A DNA stretch of 64,000 nt from Rhodoferax sp. GTDB lineage: Bacteria > Pseudomonadota > Gammaproteobacteria > Burkholderiales > Burkholderiaceae_C. The notes below the pieces were generated by a model, which was given only the letters and a program-made list of their open reading frames with translations, made no database searches and was not told the DNA's origin. Location: contig NZ_JAURYQ010000016.1 in NCBI RefSeq assembly GCF_030653815.1, positions 30,581 to 94,580 of the forward strand. Reading direction: 5' to 3'. The translations under genes and the position numbers were made by a program. Position 1 is the first letter of the stretch; each line of letters starts with the position of its first letter. Shown here piece by piece: positions 8,332 to 17,260 of this stretch.

Positions 8332-8635
8332 CTGCGCGACGAAAGCATATTGGACTCCGCCTTGGCTCACCCCTTGAAACTGTCGTTCTACCAACAGCCA
8401 GATGTGGCTGCTTTGGCCGCAGCGTACGGTGTGGGCTTGGCCAAAAACCATGCGTTTGTCGATGGCAATAAACGCGCTGTTTTTTTTGGCCGTGGGCTTG
8501 TTTCTTGCCGTCAACGGTTACGGATTGCAGGCCACCCAACCTGATGCCACGCTGACCATGCTGTCAGTCGCCTCTGGCGCTATCGATGAAGCGACTTTTG
8601 CCGAATGGATTCGCCAGCATAGTCAGTTGCGCTGA
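8332..8635 (+). pseudogene. Remnant of a death-on-curing (Doc/Fic family) toxin gene
   Basis: Two overlapping reading frames together spell the Doc core. The first carries LRDESILDSAL followed by NHAFVDGNKRA, the Fic-family HxFxDGNKR motif. The second continues with LAVGLFLAVNGYGLQA and the normal C-terminal end. The frames meet at a run of eight T (about 8480-8487); seven T would restore one continuous frame. The usual N-terminal 25-30 residues and any antitoxin gene are not recognisable upstream. Either this is a decayed toxin of a type II toxin-antitoxin or mobile module, or the homopolymer is a sequencing error in an otherwise truncated gene. It fills the 395-base interval between the LysR and MocA-like genes. 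Confidence 0.7.
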
Positions 8636-8647
8636 TCGCTCAGGCGC

Positions 8648-9193
8648 TCAGCCGGTCAGGGCTTCGATGCCGGGCAACAGACCCTGTGCGACATGCAGGT
8701 CATCGACCGTATCGATGTCGGTCACGCACCCGATATCGTCGGTATCCAACACCATCGCGACAGACGCGCGAACCACGGACATGGCGCCCCGGTCGCCTTT
8801 CAAGCCCAGCAGGTGGTGACGACAACCTGAAGAAAATCCGACGGGATGACCCCGCTGCCCCCGGTAAACCGGCACCACCACGTCCTGCCCTTTGAGCGCA
8901 GTCGCAACCGCGCGCAAGGTGTCACTTTGAATGAGTGGCAAATCCGCCGGCAGAATCAGCCAGCCAGCGGCTTGAGTTGTTTTCTGCACCGCCGCTGCGA
9001 TCGAGTCGCCCATACCGGGGTGGCCATCCTCTTCAAGATGCCATGGCAGGCCACTCCCCCGCACCGCATCCAGGGTGTGTTGAAGAACCGTTTTTCCCGC
9101 CAACAGGGCCTGCAATTTGTGGGTGACACCACCCGACGCCGTAAAACGCTCCCCACGCCCTGAAGCCAGAATAATGATGGTGGGCCAACTCAC
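8648..9193 (-). CDS. MocA/MobA-like molybdopterin nucleotidyltransferase
   Basis: This 181-residue GlmU/MobA-fold nucleotidyltransferase opens IIILASGRGERF, contains the metal-binding LPADLPLI segment, and has a late DTDDIGCVTDIDT region. It is similar to MocA, which attaches CMP to molybdopterin to make the MCD cofactor of xanthine-oxidase-family hydroxylases. Its start overlaps the XdhC stop by four bases (ATGA), so the two are probably translated together. As the last gene of the molybdenum-hydroxylase operon it would finish the cofactor for the CoxL-like subunit encoded upstream. The glycine-rich loop departs from the standard LAAGxSxRMG signature, so nucleotide preference is uncertain. 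Confidence 0.78.
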   Translation of the reverse strand: MSWPTIIILASGRGERFTASGGVTHKLQALLAGKTVLQHTLDAVRGSGLPWHLEEDGHPGMGDSIAAAVQKTTQAAGWLILPADLPLIQSDTLRAVATALKGQDVVVPVYRGQRGHPVGFSSGCRHHLLGLKGDRGAMSVVRASVAMVLDTDDIGCVTDIDTVDDLHVAQGLLPGIEALTG

Positions 9194-10206
9194 AGCGTCA
9201 CGCAGTCGTTCTCGGGGGCCGTCACCGTGAAAGCGGCGACCTTGTTCTTCACCTGCACGATCTCGGCCACGATAGAGACTGCAATCTCGGCTGGCGTTTT
9301 GGCTCCTAGCGCCAGACCCACAGGGCCATGCAGACGGGCCAGTGCCTCCGCGCTCACATCGAAGTGTTCGGCCAGTCGCCGCTTGCGTGCCTCCTGATTG
9401 CGCCGCGAGCCCAGGGCGCCCACATAAAAGGCATTGGACTGCAGCGCTTCCAGCAAAGCCATGTCGTCGAGTTTGGGGTCATGCGTCAGGGCCACGATGG
9501 CCGTGTGGGCATCCGGCACCAGTTCGCGAACGACGTCATCGGGCATGCCCTCAATTCGCCGCGCCCCAGGCATGCCCGCCATCAGGACAGCGGCATATTC
9601 CTCCCGCGGGTCGCATACCAGCACATCAAAATCGAGCATGACGACAATCTGCGCCACCGCCTGCGACAACTGGCCGGCGCCAATCAGCAGCAGGCGCCAC
9701 TTCGGGCCAAACACGGTGGTCAGCGTGCTGCCGTCAAACTGCATGGCATGGCCACGCACCGCAGGGGTGAGTTGTACCGTGCCGGTCGCCAAGGTCAGCG
9801 TGCGTGCCACCAGCTCGTGGGCTGCCGTGCGTGCCAGCAATTGCGCCACCCAGCTGGTGTCCAGCAGAGGTTCCTGCACCAGCCGCAAGCTGCCGCCGCA
9901 GGGCAAGCCGAAGCGGGCGGCTTCTTCCTGACTGACACCGTAGGCCATCATGACGGGCTTCTCCAGCCCTGGAACACGACCATCGGCTTGCCTGATACGC
10001 GCCTTGGTGCGGGCAATCAAATCGTCTTCGACGCAACCACCGGACACCGAGCCACTGACCACACCATCGTCGCGCACAGCCAACAAGGACCCCGGCGGCC
10101 GTGGCGCGCTGCCCCAGGTCTGCACCACCGTCACCAGTGTGACGGCATGACCGGCATGGCGCCATTCCAGGGCATCCGCCAACACTCTGAGATCAAGACT
10201 TTCCAT
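9190..10206 (-). CDS. XdhC/CoxI family molybdenum-cofactor insertion protein
   Basis: This 338-residue protein has both typical parts. The N-terminal XdhC_CoxI domain contains [13 protein letters not shown] and the SVSGGCVEDD loop. The C-terminal Rossmann domain contains LLIGAGQLSQAVAQ and ends with the GALGSRRNQEARKRRL motif. XdhC proteins bind the molybdenum cofactor, promote its sulfuration and hand it to the large subunit of xanthine-dehydrogenase-family enzymes. It lies between the M20 hydrolase and the MocA-like gene, overlapping the latter by ATGA. Its presence in the same transcript as coxMSL-like genes supports an active, MCD-containing hydroxylase. Confidence 0.88.
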   Translation of the reverse strand: MESLDLRVLADALEWRHAGHAVTLVTVVQTWGSAPRPPGSLLAVRDDGVVSGSVSGGCVEDDLIARTKARIRQADGRVPGLEKPVMMAYGVSQEEAARFGLPCGGSLRLVQEPLLDTSWVAQLLARTAAHELVARTLTLATGTVQLTPAVRGHAMQFDGSTLTTVFGPKWRLLLIGAGQLSQAVAQIVVMLDFDVLVCDPREEYAAVLMAGMPGARRIEGMPDDVVRELVPDAHTAIVALTHDPKLDDMALLEALQSNAFYVGALGSRRNQEARKRRLAEHFDVSAEALARLHGPVGLALGAKTPAEIAVSIVAEIVQVKNKVAAFTVTAPENDCVTL

Positions 10207-10251
10207 CCATCCACCTCAACACTTTCAAGTCACGCCGCCGTGGCAATCTGG

Positions 10252-11445
10252 TCACGCGCCCTGCGCCAGCCAGGCTTCTGCCAACCGGACCCAGTAGGTG
10301 CCGCCCAGAGGAATCAGCGCGTCGTTGAAATCGTAGCTGGGGTTGTGCAGCATGCAGGGGCCGCCGCCATGGCCGATATCACGGTGGCTGCCTTCGCCAT
10401 TGCCGATGAAGCAATAGGCCCCCGGCTTGGCCTGCAGCATGAAGGCAAAGTCCTCGGCCCCCATGGTCGGTTCCTGCGTCAGCACCTGGGCCTCGCCCAC
10501 GATGTCGATCATCACCTGGCGCGCCAGGGCCGCTTCACGAGACGAGTTGATGGTCGACGGGTACTTGCGCACGAATTCAAATTCACAGGTGACCTCAAAT
10601 GCCGCGCAGGTGTGTTCGGCTACCTGCTGCATGCGCCGTTCAATCAGATCGAGGACTTCCGGCGTGAAGGTACGCACCGTGCCTTGCAGTTCACAGCGGT
10701 CCGGAATCACGTTTTTGGCTTCGCCGGCATGGATCATGGTGACCGAGATGACACCGGCGTCAATGGGCTTCTTGTTGCGGCTGATGATGGTCTGGAAGGC
10801 CTGCACCATCTGGCAGGCAACGGGGACCGGATCAAGCCCGTTGTGCGGCAAGGCCGCATGCCCGCCCTTGCCACGGATGGTGATCTTGAACTCGTTGCTG
10901 GAGGCCATCACCGGCCCCGGGCTCGCGGCAAAGCTGCCGACCGGCATGCCCGGCCAGTTGTGCATGCCGAACACCGCCTGCATCGGGAATTTTTCGAACA
11001 GGCCGTCGCGCAGCATCTCGCGCGCGCCGCCGCCACTTTCCTCGGCGGGCTGAAAAATAAGGTAAACCGTGCCATCGAAATTGCGGTGCTGCGCCAGGTA
11101 CTGGGACGCCGCGAGTAGCATGGCGACATGGCCGTCATGGCCGCAGGCGTGCATTTTGCCGTCATGCTGGCTGGCGTGCGCAAAGGTGTTGGACTCCTGC
11201 ATGGGCAGCGCATCCATGTCGGCGCGCAAACCGATGGCCCGCTGCGAGCTGCCATTTTTGACGATGCCGACCACACCGGTGCCACCCAGGCCACGGTGCA
11301 CCGGGATGCCCCACTCGGTCAGCTTCTGTGCCACCAGATCGGCGGTACGGATTTCCTCGAAACCCAGCTCGGGGTGCCCATGGATGTCGCGCCGGGTCGC
11401 GGCCAGGGAGGCCGCCTGGTCGGCAATGCATTCAATGACTTTCAT
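10252..11445 (-). CDS. M20 family amidohydrolase (hippurate hydrolase/aminoacylase-like)
   Basis: This 397-residue M20D peptidase-like enzyme shows the di-metal motifs HACGHDGHVAML and QPAEES, plus the dimerisation-domain segment GHAALPHNGLDP. It ends with the MGAEDFAFML block that carries the last metal ligand. Family members hydrolyse N-acyl amino acids, hippurate or related amides in the cytoplasm. It sits 12 bases after the L-serine ammonia-lyase gene and before xdhC on the same strand. An attractive inference is that it releases an amino acid, perhaps serine, from an intermediate made by the molybdenum hydroxylase, but the substrate is unknown. Confidence 0.85.
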   Translation of the reverse strand: MKVIECIADQAASLAATRRDIHGHPELGFEEIRTADLVAQKLTEWGIPVHRGLGGTGVVGIVKNGSSQRAIGLRADMDALPMQESNTFAHASQHDGKMHACGHDGHVAMLLAASQYLAQHRNFDGTVYLIFQPAEESGGGAREMLRDGLFEKFPMQAVFGMHNWPGMPVGSFAASPGPVMASSNEFKITIRGKGGHAALPHNGLDPVPVACQMVQAFQTIISRNKKPIDAGVISVTMIHAGEAKNVIPDRCELQGTVRTFTPEVLDLIERRMQQVAEHTCAAFEVTCEFEFVRKYPSTINSSREAALARQVMIDIVGEAQVLTQEPTMGAEDFAFMLQAKPGAYCFIGNGEGSHRDIGHGGGPCMLHNPSYDFNDALIPLGGTYWVRLAEAWLAQGA

Positions 11446-11457
11446 GTTGCTTCCTGT

Positions 11458-12834
11458 TCAGCATTCAACGATATTGACCGCCAGCCCGCCGCGTGCGGTT
11501 TCCTTGTATTTGGTTTTCATGTCCGCACCGGTCTCGCGCATGGTTTTGATCACCTTGTCCAGGCTCACCACATGCTGACCGTCGCCTTGCAGCGCCATGC
11601 GCGCCGCATTGAGCGCCTTGACCGCCCCCATGGCATTGCGCTCAATGCACGGCACCTGCACCAGACCGCCGACCGGGTCACAGGTCAGCCCCAGGTTGTG
11701 CTCCATGCCAATCTCGGCGGCGTTTTCGATTTGCCCGGGACTGCCCCCCATCACCGCCGCCAAGCCAGCCGCCGCCATGGAACAGGCCACCCCGACCTCG
11801 CCCTGGCAGCCGACCTCGGCGCCTGAAATCGAGGCATTGAGCTTGTAGAGAATGCCGATGGCCGCGGCGGTCATCAGGAACTCCATGACCCCCTCGTCGC
11901 TCGCGTTGGCGATGAATTTATCGTAGTAATGCAGCACCGCCGGGATCACCCCTGCCGCGCCATTGGTCGGTGCCGTGACCACGCGCCCACCGGCGGCGTT
12001 CTCTTCGTTGACGGCGAAGGCATAGACATTGACCCAGTCCAGCACCGACAGCGGGTCACTGAGCACGCGTTCCGCGCGGGCCCGCAACTGCGCCGCCAGC
12101 ACCGGGGCCCGGCGTTGCACCCGGAACGGGCCCGGCAGCGTGCCCTCGTGCGTCAGGCCCCGCTGCACACACTCGCGCATGGTGCGCCAGAGCAACAGCA
12201 ACTGGCCGCGAATTTCAGCGTCACTGCGCCAGGTGCGCTCGTTCGCCCACATGACCTCGCTGATCGTCAAGCCCTGGCGCTGGCACACGGCCAGCAGTTC
12301 GTCACCCGAGGTGAAGGGATGGGGCACTTGCTGGTAGGCCGTCAGCACCTGCTCATTGCGGGCGCCCACGGTGACCACAAAACCACCGCCCACGGACAGG
12401 TACCTGCTTTGCCGCAGCAGGCCACCTGCCGCGTCGAAGGCGCTGAATTGCATGCCGTTGGGATGCCCGGCCAGCGCTTCGCGCCGGTACATCAGCAGAT
12501 GCTCCTTCTCGCAAAACGCGATCGGCTGGCGTGACAGCAGGACCAGCGCCTGCTGCGCGCGCGCGGCCTTGATGAGACCGGGGATCGCATCGACGTCGAC
12601 TGTGTCCGGCGTCTGTCCCATCAGGCCCAGCATGATGCCGATGTCGGAGCCGTGGCCCTTGCCGGTCGCCCCCAGCGAACCATACAGCTCGGCCTTGACG
12701 CTGGCGGTGTGTTCGAGCAGACCCTCTTTCTCCAGGGACAGCGCGAACATGGCGGCCGCCCGCATCGGGCCGACCGTGTGCGAGCTGCTGGGGCCGATGC
12801 CCACCTTGAACAAATCAAAGACTGATATAGCCAT
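11458..12834 (-). CDS. sdaA: L-serine ammonia-lyase, iron-sulfur type
   Basis: This 458-residue single-chain L-serine dehydratase carries the N-terminal [11 protein letters not shown] motif and the iron-sulfur cysteine region, with [13 protein letters not shown] and [18 protein letters not shown]. Length fits the one-polypeptide SdaA form. It converts L-serine to pyruvate and ammonia. Finding it inside a transport and molybdenum-hydroxylase operon, rather than as a stand-alone gene, suggests that serine or a serine-like compound is a late intermediate of the pathway. The 12-base spacing to the M20 amidohydrolase suggests consecutive steps. The ATG at 12834 is preceded by an AGGAG-like site (positions 12847-12851). 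Confidence 0.92.
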   Translation of the reverse strand: MAISVFDLFKVGIGPSSSHTVGPMRAAAMFALSLEKEGLLEHTASVKAELYGSLGATGKGHGSDIGIMLGLMGQTPDTVDVDAIPGLIKAARAQQALVLLSRQPIAFCEKEHLLMYRREALAGHPNGMQFSAFDAAGGLLRQSRYLSVGGGFVVTVGARNEQVLTAYQQVPHPFTSGDELLAVCQRQGLTISEVMWANERTWRSDAEIRGQLLLLWRTMRECVQRGLTHEGTLPGPFRVQRRAPVLAAQLRARAERVLSDPLSVLDWVNVYAFAVNEENAAGGRVVTAPTNGAAGVIPAVLHYYDKFIANASDEGVMEFLMTAAAIGILYKLNASISGAEVGCQGEVGVACSMAAAGLAAVMGGSPGQIENAAEIGMEHNLGLTCDPVGGLVQVPCIERNAMGAVKALNAARMALQGDGQHVVSLDKVIKTMRETGADMKTKYKETARGGLAVNIVEC

Positions 12835-12864
12835 GCGATCCCAACAGGAGGTGTATCCCGACGC

Positions 12865-13503
12865 TCAGGTCAAGCGCGCGAAGCAGTAACCCAGTGCGAT
12901 GCCGAGACCACAGGCAAACACCACCAGCCAGGCCGGCACCGGCGCGCCCAGCGAACTGAATAATCTGGCAGGAGCAGCTGCGACCGGCATGATCGCGCCG
13001 GGCACCGGTGTCGCTGGCGCGGCTGCTGGCGTTGACACCACGGCTTCTTTCACGCCCGTGCCGCCCAGCTGGCGGGCAAAGGCGGCGAAGAAATCGTCTG
13101 CATTTTTCTTCGCCACGGTCTGCACCAGACGGCTGCCGACACTGGCCAGCTTGCCACCGATCTCGGCGCTGGCCACGTACTTGAGCACGGTCTCGTTCTG
13201 CGCTTCGCTCAGCGCCACCTTCGCCGCCATTTTGGCAAAACCGGCCGCGCCACCCTGCCCCTGCCCCGTCAGCGTGTAGCCGTTGGGCGCATCGAGGTCG
13301 CTGAGCACCACATTGCCCCGGAATGTCGCCGAAATCGGCCCCACGGTGGCCACCACGGTCGCAAACAACTCGGTATCGGACAGTTTTTCAAGTTGCTTGC
13401 AGCCGACGATGCACGCCTGCAGCACCGCGGGATCGTTGAGCGCGTCCCAGACCTGTTGCTGCCGGGCAGGGATGCGGTATTCCCCGGAGAATTCCATCGC
13501 CAT
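12865..13503 (-). CDS. CoxG-like SRPBCC-domain membrane-anchored protein
   Basis: This 212-residue protein has an N-terminal SRPBCC/CoxG domain (residues 1 to about 145, beginning MAMEFSGEYRIPARQQQVW). An Ala/Pro-rich linker and one C-terminal transmembrane helix with a short basic tail (AWLVVFACGLGIALGY, then FARLT) follow. CoxG proteins accompany CO-dehydrogenase-like molybdenum hydroxylases and are thought to tether or help assemble them at the membrane. The gene starts three bases from the stop of the beta-hydroxyacid dehydrogenase gene. Its presence supports recruitment of the hydroxylase to the membrane, where electrons could enter the quinone pool. Confidence 0.85.
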   Translation of the reverse strand: MAMEFSGEYRIPARQQQVWDALNDPAVLQACIVGCKQLEKLSDTELFATVVATVGPISATFRGNVVLSDLDAPNGYTLTGQGQGGAAGFAKMAAKVALSEAQNETVLKYVASAEIGGKLASVGSRLVQTVAKKNADDFFAAFARQLGGTGVKEAVVSTPAAAPATPVPGAIMPVAAAPARLFSSLGAPVPAWLVVFACGLGIALGYCFARLT

Positions 13504-13506
13504 GTG

Positions 13507-14385
13507 CTATGCCTCGTAGTGTTTGAACAGCGCCTGGGTGCCGAGCCGGCCGTGGCCTTGCTGCGCCAGTTCCTCATACAGCCTGCGTGCCAGTGCCAGC
13601 GCCGGCAGGTCCAGCTGCATGCGCCCGGCTTCCGCCAGGGCAATGCCCAGGTCCTTGATGAAGTGTTCAATATAAAAACCCGGCGCGAAGTCGCCGTTGA
13701 TGATTTTCTGCCCCATCACGGTCAGCTGGAACCCCGACGCGGCGCCGCCGCCAATGGACTTGAGTACGGTCGGCAGGTCCAGCCCGGCAGCCTTGCCGTA
13801 GGCCAAGCCTTCGCACACGCCCATGATGGTGGCCGCAATCACGATCTGGTTGCACATCTTGGTATGTTGTCCGGCACCGGGGCCGCCCTGCAGCACGATG
13901 TTGGGGCCCAGCAATTGCAGGATCGGCAGGGCGGCCTCGAACGCCGCCTCCGCACCGCCCACCATGATGGCGAGTTTGGCATCGCGCGCGCCGATGTCGC
14001 CACCGGAAACCGGCGCGTCCAACGCGCTGCACCCCCGCTCGGCAGCCGCTTTGGCAATGCGTTGCGCCAGCTCCGGGCTGGAGGTCGTCATGTCGATCAG
14101 CAAGGCCCCGCGGGCCCGCGCCACAATGCCGTTGTCGCCGAGATAGACCTGCTCCACATCATGCGGATAGCCCACGATGGTGATGACCACGTCGGCGTTG
14201 GCGGCCAGCTCGCCCGGGCTGTCGCACCAGACAGCGCCACGCGCCAGCAAGGCTTCGGCCTTGTCACGCGAGCGGTTGTAGACCCGCAGCGGATAACCCG
14301 CAGTCAGGATGTGCCCGGCCATGCTCTGGCCCATATTGCCCAATCCGATGAAGCCCACGCGGGGTTTGTTTTTGCTATCAGTCAT
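13507..14385 (-). CDS. Beta-hydroxyacid dehydrogenase (2-hydroxy-3-oxopropionate reductase-like)
   Basis: This 292-residue NAD(P)-binding protein has the Rossmann motif GFIGLGNMGQSMA (residues about 11-23). The substrate loop DAPVSGGDIGARDAKLAIMVGG follows, and the catalytic lysine lies in GQHTKMCNQ. This is the family of tartronate semialdehyde reductase (GarR/GlxR) and 3-hydroxyisobutyrate dehydrogenase. The name GlxR-like is the closest general match, but family members act on diverse 3-hydroxy acids. The gene is three bases from both its neighbours (coxL-like and coxG-like), so it is part of the operon and probably acts on a C3-C4 hydroxy acid or semialdehyde of the pathway. Confidence 0.83.
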   Translation of the reverse strand: MTDSKNKPRVGFIGLGNMGQSMAGHILTAGYPLRVYNRSRDKAEALLARGAVWCDSPGELAANADVVITIVGYPHDVEQVYLGDNGIVARARGALLIDMTTSSPELAQRIAKAAAERGCSALDAPVSGGDIGARDAKLAIMVGGAEAAFEAALPILQLLGPNIVLQGGPGAGQHTKMCNQIVIAATIMGVCEGLAYGKAAGLDLPTVLKSIGGGAASGFQLTVMGQKIINGDFAPGFYIEHFIKDLGIALAEAGRMQLDLPALALARRLYEELAQQGHGRLGTQALFKHYEA

Positions 14386-14388
14386 GTG

Positions 14389-16770
14389 TCATGCCTTGTT
14401 AATGAAGTCGGTTTTATCGCGCAGCAAATCGCGCAAATACATCGGGGTCAGCGGCTGCCGGTCGGCCACCACGTCGAACGGTGCGAGCGCATCGTTGACG
14501 GCGTTGGTCAGCGCCCCGATGGCACCCATCACGCCGCCCTCGGCCATGCCCTTGATGCCGGCCGGCGTCGCCCGATTCGGCGTGTGCATGGCAATGAGCT
14601 CAAAATGGGGCAGCTCGCAGGCCGTGGCCACCAGGTAATCAGCCAGGGTCCCCGACAGGTTCTGTCCGGCTGCGTCGTACTGCACCTGCTCGAACAGGGC
14701 ACCGGACAAGCCCATGGCAATCGCCCCGTGCTGCTGCCCTTCCACCACCACCGGGCTCAGTACTGTGCCGCAATCTTCCGCTACCACATAACGGGCAAAA
14801 CGGATGGCCCCGGTGGCGACCTGAACTTCCACTTCGCACACATGCGTGGAATTGGAATAGGTCATGGGTGGTGGCTCATAGGTCTTGTGAAACTCCAGTC
14901 CGGGCGCCAGCCCCGCAGGCAGGGCCAATGGGTCCATATAGGCCGTGCGCGCCACATCGGCCAGACCCAAGCCGGTGGCGGTCCAGATGCCGTCGCTCAT
15001 CTTCTCGACGCTGCCATCCCGCAAGCGCAGCGCGGCGCCATCGCCCAGACCCAGCAGCCCGGCGGCAATCGCCAGCACCTTGACCTGCGCCTCCTGGGCA
15101 CACAAATACAGCGTGCCGCCGCCCGCCGTGCCACCGCGTGCGCCCCGGCTGCCCATGCCGTAGGGGGCGATGTCGGTGTGGCCGATATGCAAATGCACCT
15201 GCTGCGGCAGAATGCCCAGGCCTTCGGCCACGGCATGGGCCAGCGAGGTTTCATAGCCCTGGCCGGTGGCGCCCAGGCCCACCGAGGCATTCACCGCACC
15301 CGAGGGCTCGATACGCAGCCAGGCCGCTTCATGCCCCGACCCCGCAATGCCGGCGGCTTTGTAAAAACGCGAGCCATAGGTGGTGGACTCGACCACTGTA
15401 CAAATGCCCAGACCCAGGTAAACCCCTTGCGCGCGCGCCTGCTGCTGGCGCTGGCGGAAATGCGCGTAGTCGATGGCGGCGAGCGCGCCTTCCAGGGTTT
15501 CGCGCGGCGTGATGTCGGCCAGCACCTCGCCGGTCGCCATGGTGTACGGAAAATCCTGCGGCTGCAGCATGTTGAGCCGCCGCACGGCCACCGGATCCAG
15601 CTGGAGTTCGCGCGCAATCGCGTCCATCGTGCCTTCCATCACCCAGCTCGTGATGGCCATGGGCGCGCGCATCGGACCATTGCCGACCTTGTTGCTCAGC
15701 ACCACCTTGACGTCGTAACTGTAGTCCTGCACCTTGTAGGGGCCGGTCAGGATCATGGCCACCACGCGGGCCAGATAGTTGCCCGGATAAAAACTGTAGG
15801 CGCCGAAGTCTTCCACAATGTCGAGCTCCAGGCCGAGCAGGCGGCCGTCGGCGCTGACCGCGGCCCGGGTCCGGCAGAAGTCCTCGCGCGCCTGCGAGGA
15901 GGCCAGCAGGTTCTCCAGCCGGTCCTCGCGCCAGCGCACCGGCCGCTTGAGGTGACGCGCGAGCGCAGCCACCGTCAACTCTTCCCGGTACAGGGCGATT
16001 TTCTGGCCGAAGCCACCGCCCACATCCGGCGAAATGACACTGACCTGGGATTCCGACAGGCGCAATCGGCTGGCCAGGGTGGTGCGGTAGGGATGCGGCA
16101 CCTGGGTTCCGACATGGAAGGTCAGATGCTGGCGCCCGTCGTCCCACACCGCGATGCAGCCGCGCGTCTCGATCGGCAAATGGGTCTGCCGGTGCTGGGA
16201 AAAAGTGCTCTCGATCACCCGGTGGGCCTCGCGCTTGCGCGCTGCGACATCGCCATGGTCCGCATGCTGGTGCGACAACAGGTTGGAGCTCAGGCTGTCA
16301 TCCACCCGCGGTGCCTCCGGCGCCAGCGCCTGCCACATGGTGCTGACTGCGGGCAGCACGTCGTAATTCACCAGCACCTGCTCGGCAGCGTCCTCCGCCA
16401 GATAACGGTCGGTCGCCAGCACGCAGGCCACCGGATCGCCCTGAAAGCGCACTTTGTCGATGGGCAGGGTGTCCATCTCCATCGGCTGCAGCCCAGCGAT
16501 CGGCGGCGCCATGCGCTGGCGCGTGGTCCACTGCGCCAGATCCTGCCCGGTGAACACCGCCACCACACCGGGCATCTCACGCGCCGCATCGGCGTTGATC
16601 GCAACGATGCGGGCGTGGGCATGGGATGAACGCACGAAGCAGGCATGCAGGGCGCCCGGCATGTCGATGTCGTCGACGAAGCGGCCCTGCCCGGTCAGCA
16701 GCCGGTAGTCTTCCTTGCGCGGAAGATGCCGGCCGATGTGGCGAAACTCAGGCAGCGACATGGTCCGCAT
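14389..16770 (-). CDS. Molybdopterin-binding large subunit, xanthine dehydrogenase/CoxL family (not a CO dehydrogenase)
   Basis: This 793-residue large subunit begins IGRHLPRKEDYRLLTGQGRF, as CoxL-type proteins do. It contains the molybdopterin motif DVGGGFGQK and the catalytic glutamate in GIKGMAEGGVMGAIGA. The active-site loop, which is AYxCSFR in true CO dehydrogenase and AYRGAGR in form II, reads GNGPMRAPMAITS here. The copper-binding cysteine is absent, so CO oxidation is not supported. It should hydroxylate a heterocycle or aldehyde using an MCD cofactor. It overlaps the 2Fe-2S subunit gene by 23 bases; ATG 16761 is an alternative start. Order of subunits (M-S-L) matches CO-dehydrogenase-like operons. 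Confidence 0.88.
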   Translation of the reverse strand: MRTMSLPEFRHIGRHLPRKEDYRLLTGQGRFVDDIDMPGALHACFVRSSHAHARIVAINADAAREMPGVVAVFTGQDLAQWTTRQRMAPPIAGLQPMEMDTLPIDKVRFQGDPVACVLATDRYLAEDAAEQVLVNYDVLPAVSTMWQALAPEAPRVDDSLSSNLLSHQHADHGDVAARKREAHRVIESTFSQHRQTHLPIETRGCIAVWDDGRQHLTFHVGTQVPHPYRTTLASRLRLSESQVSVISPDVGGGFGQKIALYREELTVAALARHLKRPVRWREDRLENLLASSQAREDFCRTRAAVSADGRLLGLELDIVEDFGAYSFYPGNYLARVVAMILTGPYKVQDYSYDVKVVLSNKVGNGPMRAPMAITSWVMEGTMDAIARELQLDPVAVRRLNMLQPQDFPYTMATGEVLADITPRETLEGALAAIDYAHFRQRQQQARAQGVYLGLGICTVVESTTYGSRFYKAAGIAGSGHEAAWLRIEPSGAVNASVGLGATGQGYETSLAHAVAEGLGILPQQVHLHIGHTDIAPYGMGSRGARGGTAGGGTLYLCAQEAQVKVLAIAAGLLGLGDGAALRLRDGSVEKMSDGIWTATGLGLADVARTAYMDPLALPAGLAPGLEFHKTYEPPPMTYSNSTHVCEVEVQVATGAIRFARYVVAEDCGTVLSPVVVEGQQHGAIAMGLSGALFEQVQYDAAGQNLSGTLADYLVATACELPHFELIAMHTPNRATPAGIKGMAEGGVMGAIGALTNAVNDALAPFDVVADRQPLTPMYLRDLLRDKTDFINKA

Positions 16771-17260
16771 TCCCTCTCATCTGCACCGCCGCCAGCTGGA
16801 CGGCCTTGACAATATTCTGGTAGCCGGTGCAGCGGCACAGGTTGCCCGACAGCACATCGCGTATTTCTTCTTCGCTTGGCGCCGGGTTGATTTTGAGAAA
16901 GGCCTCGAAAGTCATCACGATGCCGGGCGTGCAAAAGCCGCACTGCAGGCCATGGGCCTCGTGCAGCGCCTGCTGCAGCGGTGACAAGACGCCGTTGCTG
17001 GCCACCGACTCGATCGTCGACACCTCATGCCCCTCCATCTGGATGGCATAGGTCAGGCAAGCGCGCACCGGCTTGCCATCGACCAGCACGGTGCAGGCGC
17101 CACAGACGCCATGCTCGCAGCCGACGTGGGTGCCGGTCAAACGGCAGTCCTCGCGCAGTGCATCGGCCAGCAGCTTGCGGGGTTCCACCCACAGTTCGTG
17201 GTTTTCACCGTTGACGGTCAGCGTGATCGCTCGCTTCTCCACATGACTCATTTGATTCAT
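16748..17260 (-). CDS. 2Fe-2S subunit of molybdenum hydroxylase (CoxS-like)
   Basis: This 170-residue protein has an N-terminal plant-type [2Fe-2S] domain (CEHGVCGACTVLVDGKPVRAC) and a C-terminal four-helix [2Fe-2S] domain (CGFCTPGIVMTF ... CRCTGYQNIVKA). It carries electrons from the molybdenum site to FAD in the heterotrimer. Its ATG at 17260 overlaps the CoxM-like stop as ATGA, and its 3' end overlaps the large-subunit gene, so all three subunits are likely made in equal amounts. Length and cluster motifs are complete. Confidence 0.93.
   Translation of the reverse strand: MNQMSHVEKRAITLTVNGENHELWVEPRKLLADALREDCRLTGTHVGCEHGVCGACTVLVDGKPVRACLTYAIQMEGHEVSTIESVASNGVLSPLQQALHEAHGLQCGFCTPGIVMTFEAFLKINPAPSEEEIRDVLSGNLCRCTGYQNIVKAVQLAAVQMRGNADHVAA

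Noticed and set aside
9328..11118. Open frame of 596 codons on the plus strand
   Set aside because: It is antisense to the XdhC and M20 genes with low-complexity composition; the minus-strand genes have complete motifs.
13393..16629. Open frame of 1078 codons on the plus strand
   Set aside because: It is antisense to the CoxG-, dehydrogenase- and CoxL-like genes, has a His/Gln/Arg-rich composition typical of reversed high-GC codons, and shows no domain.
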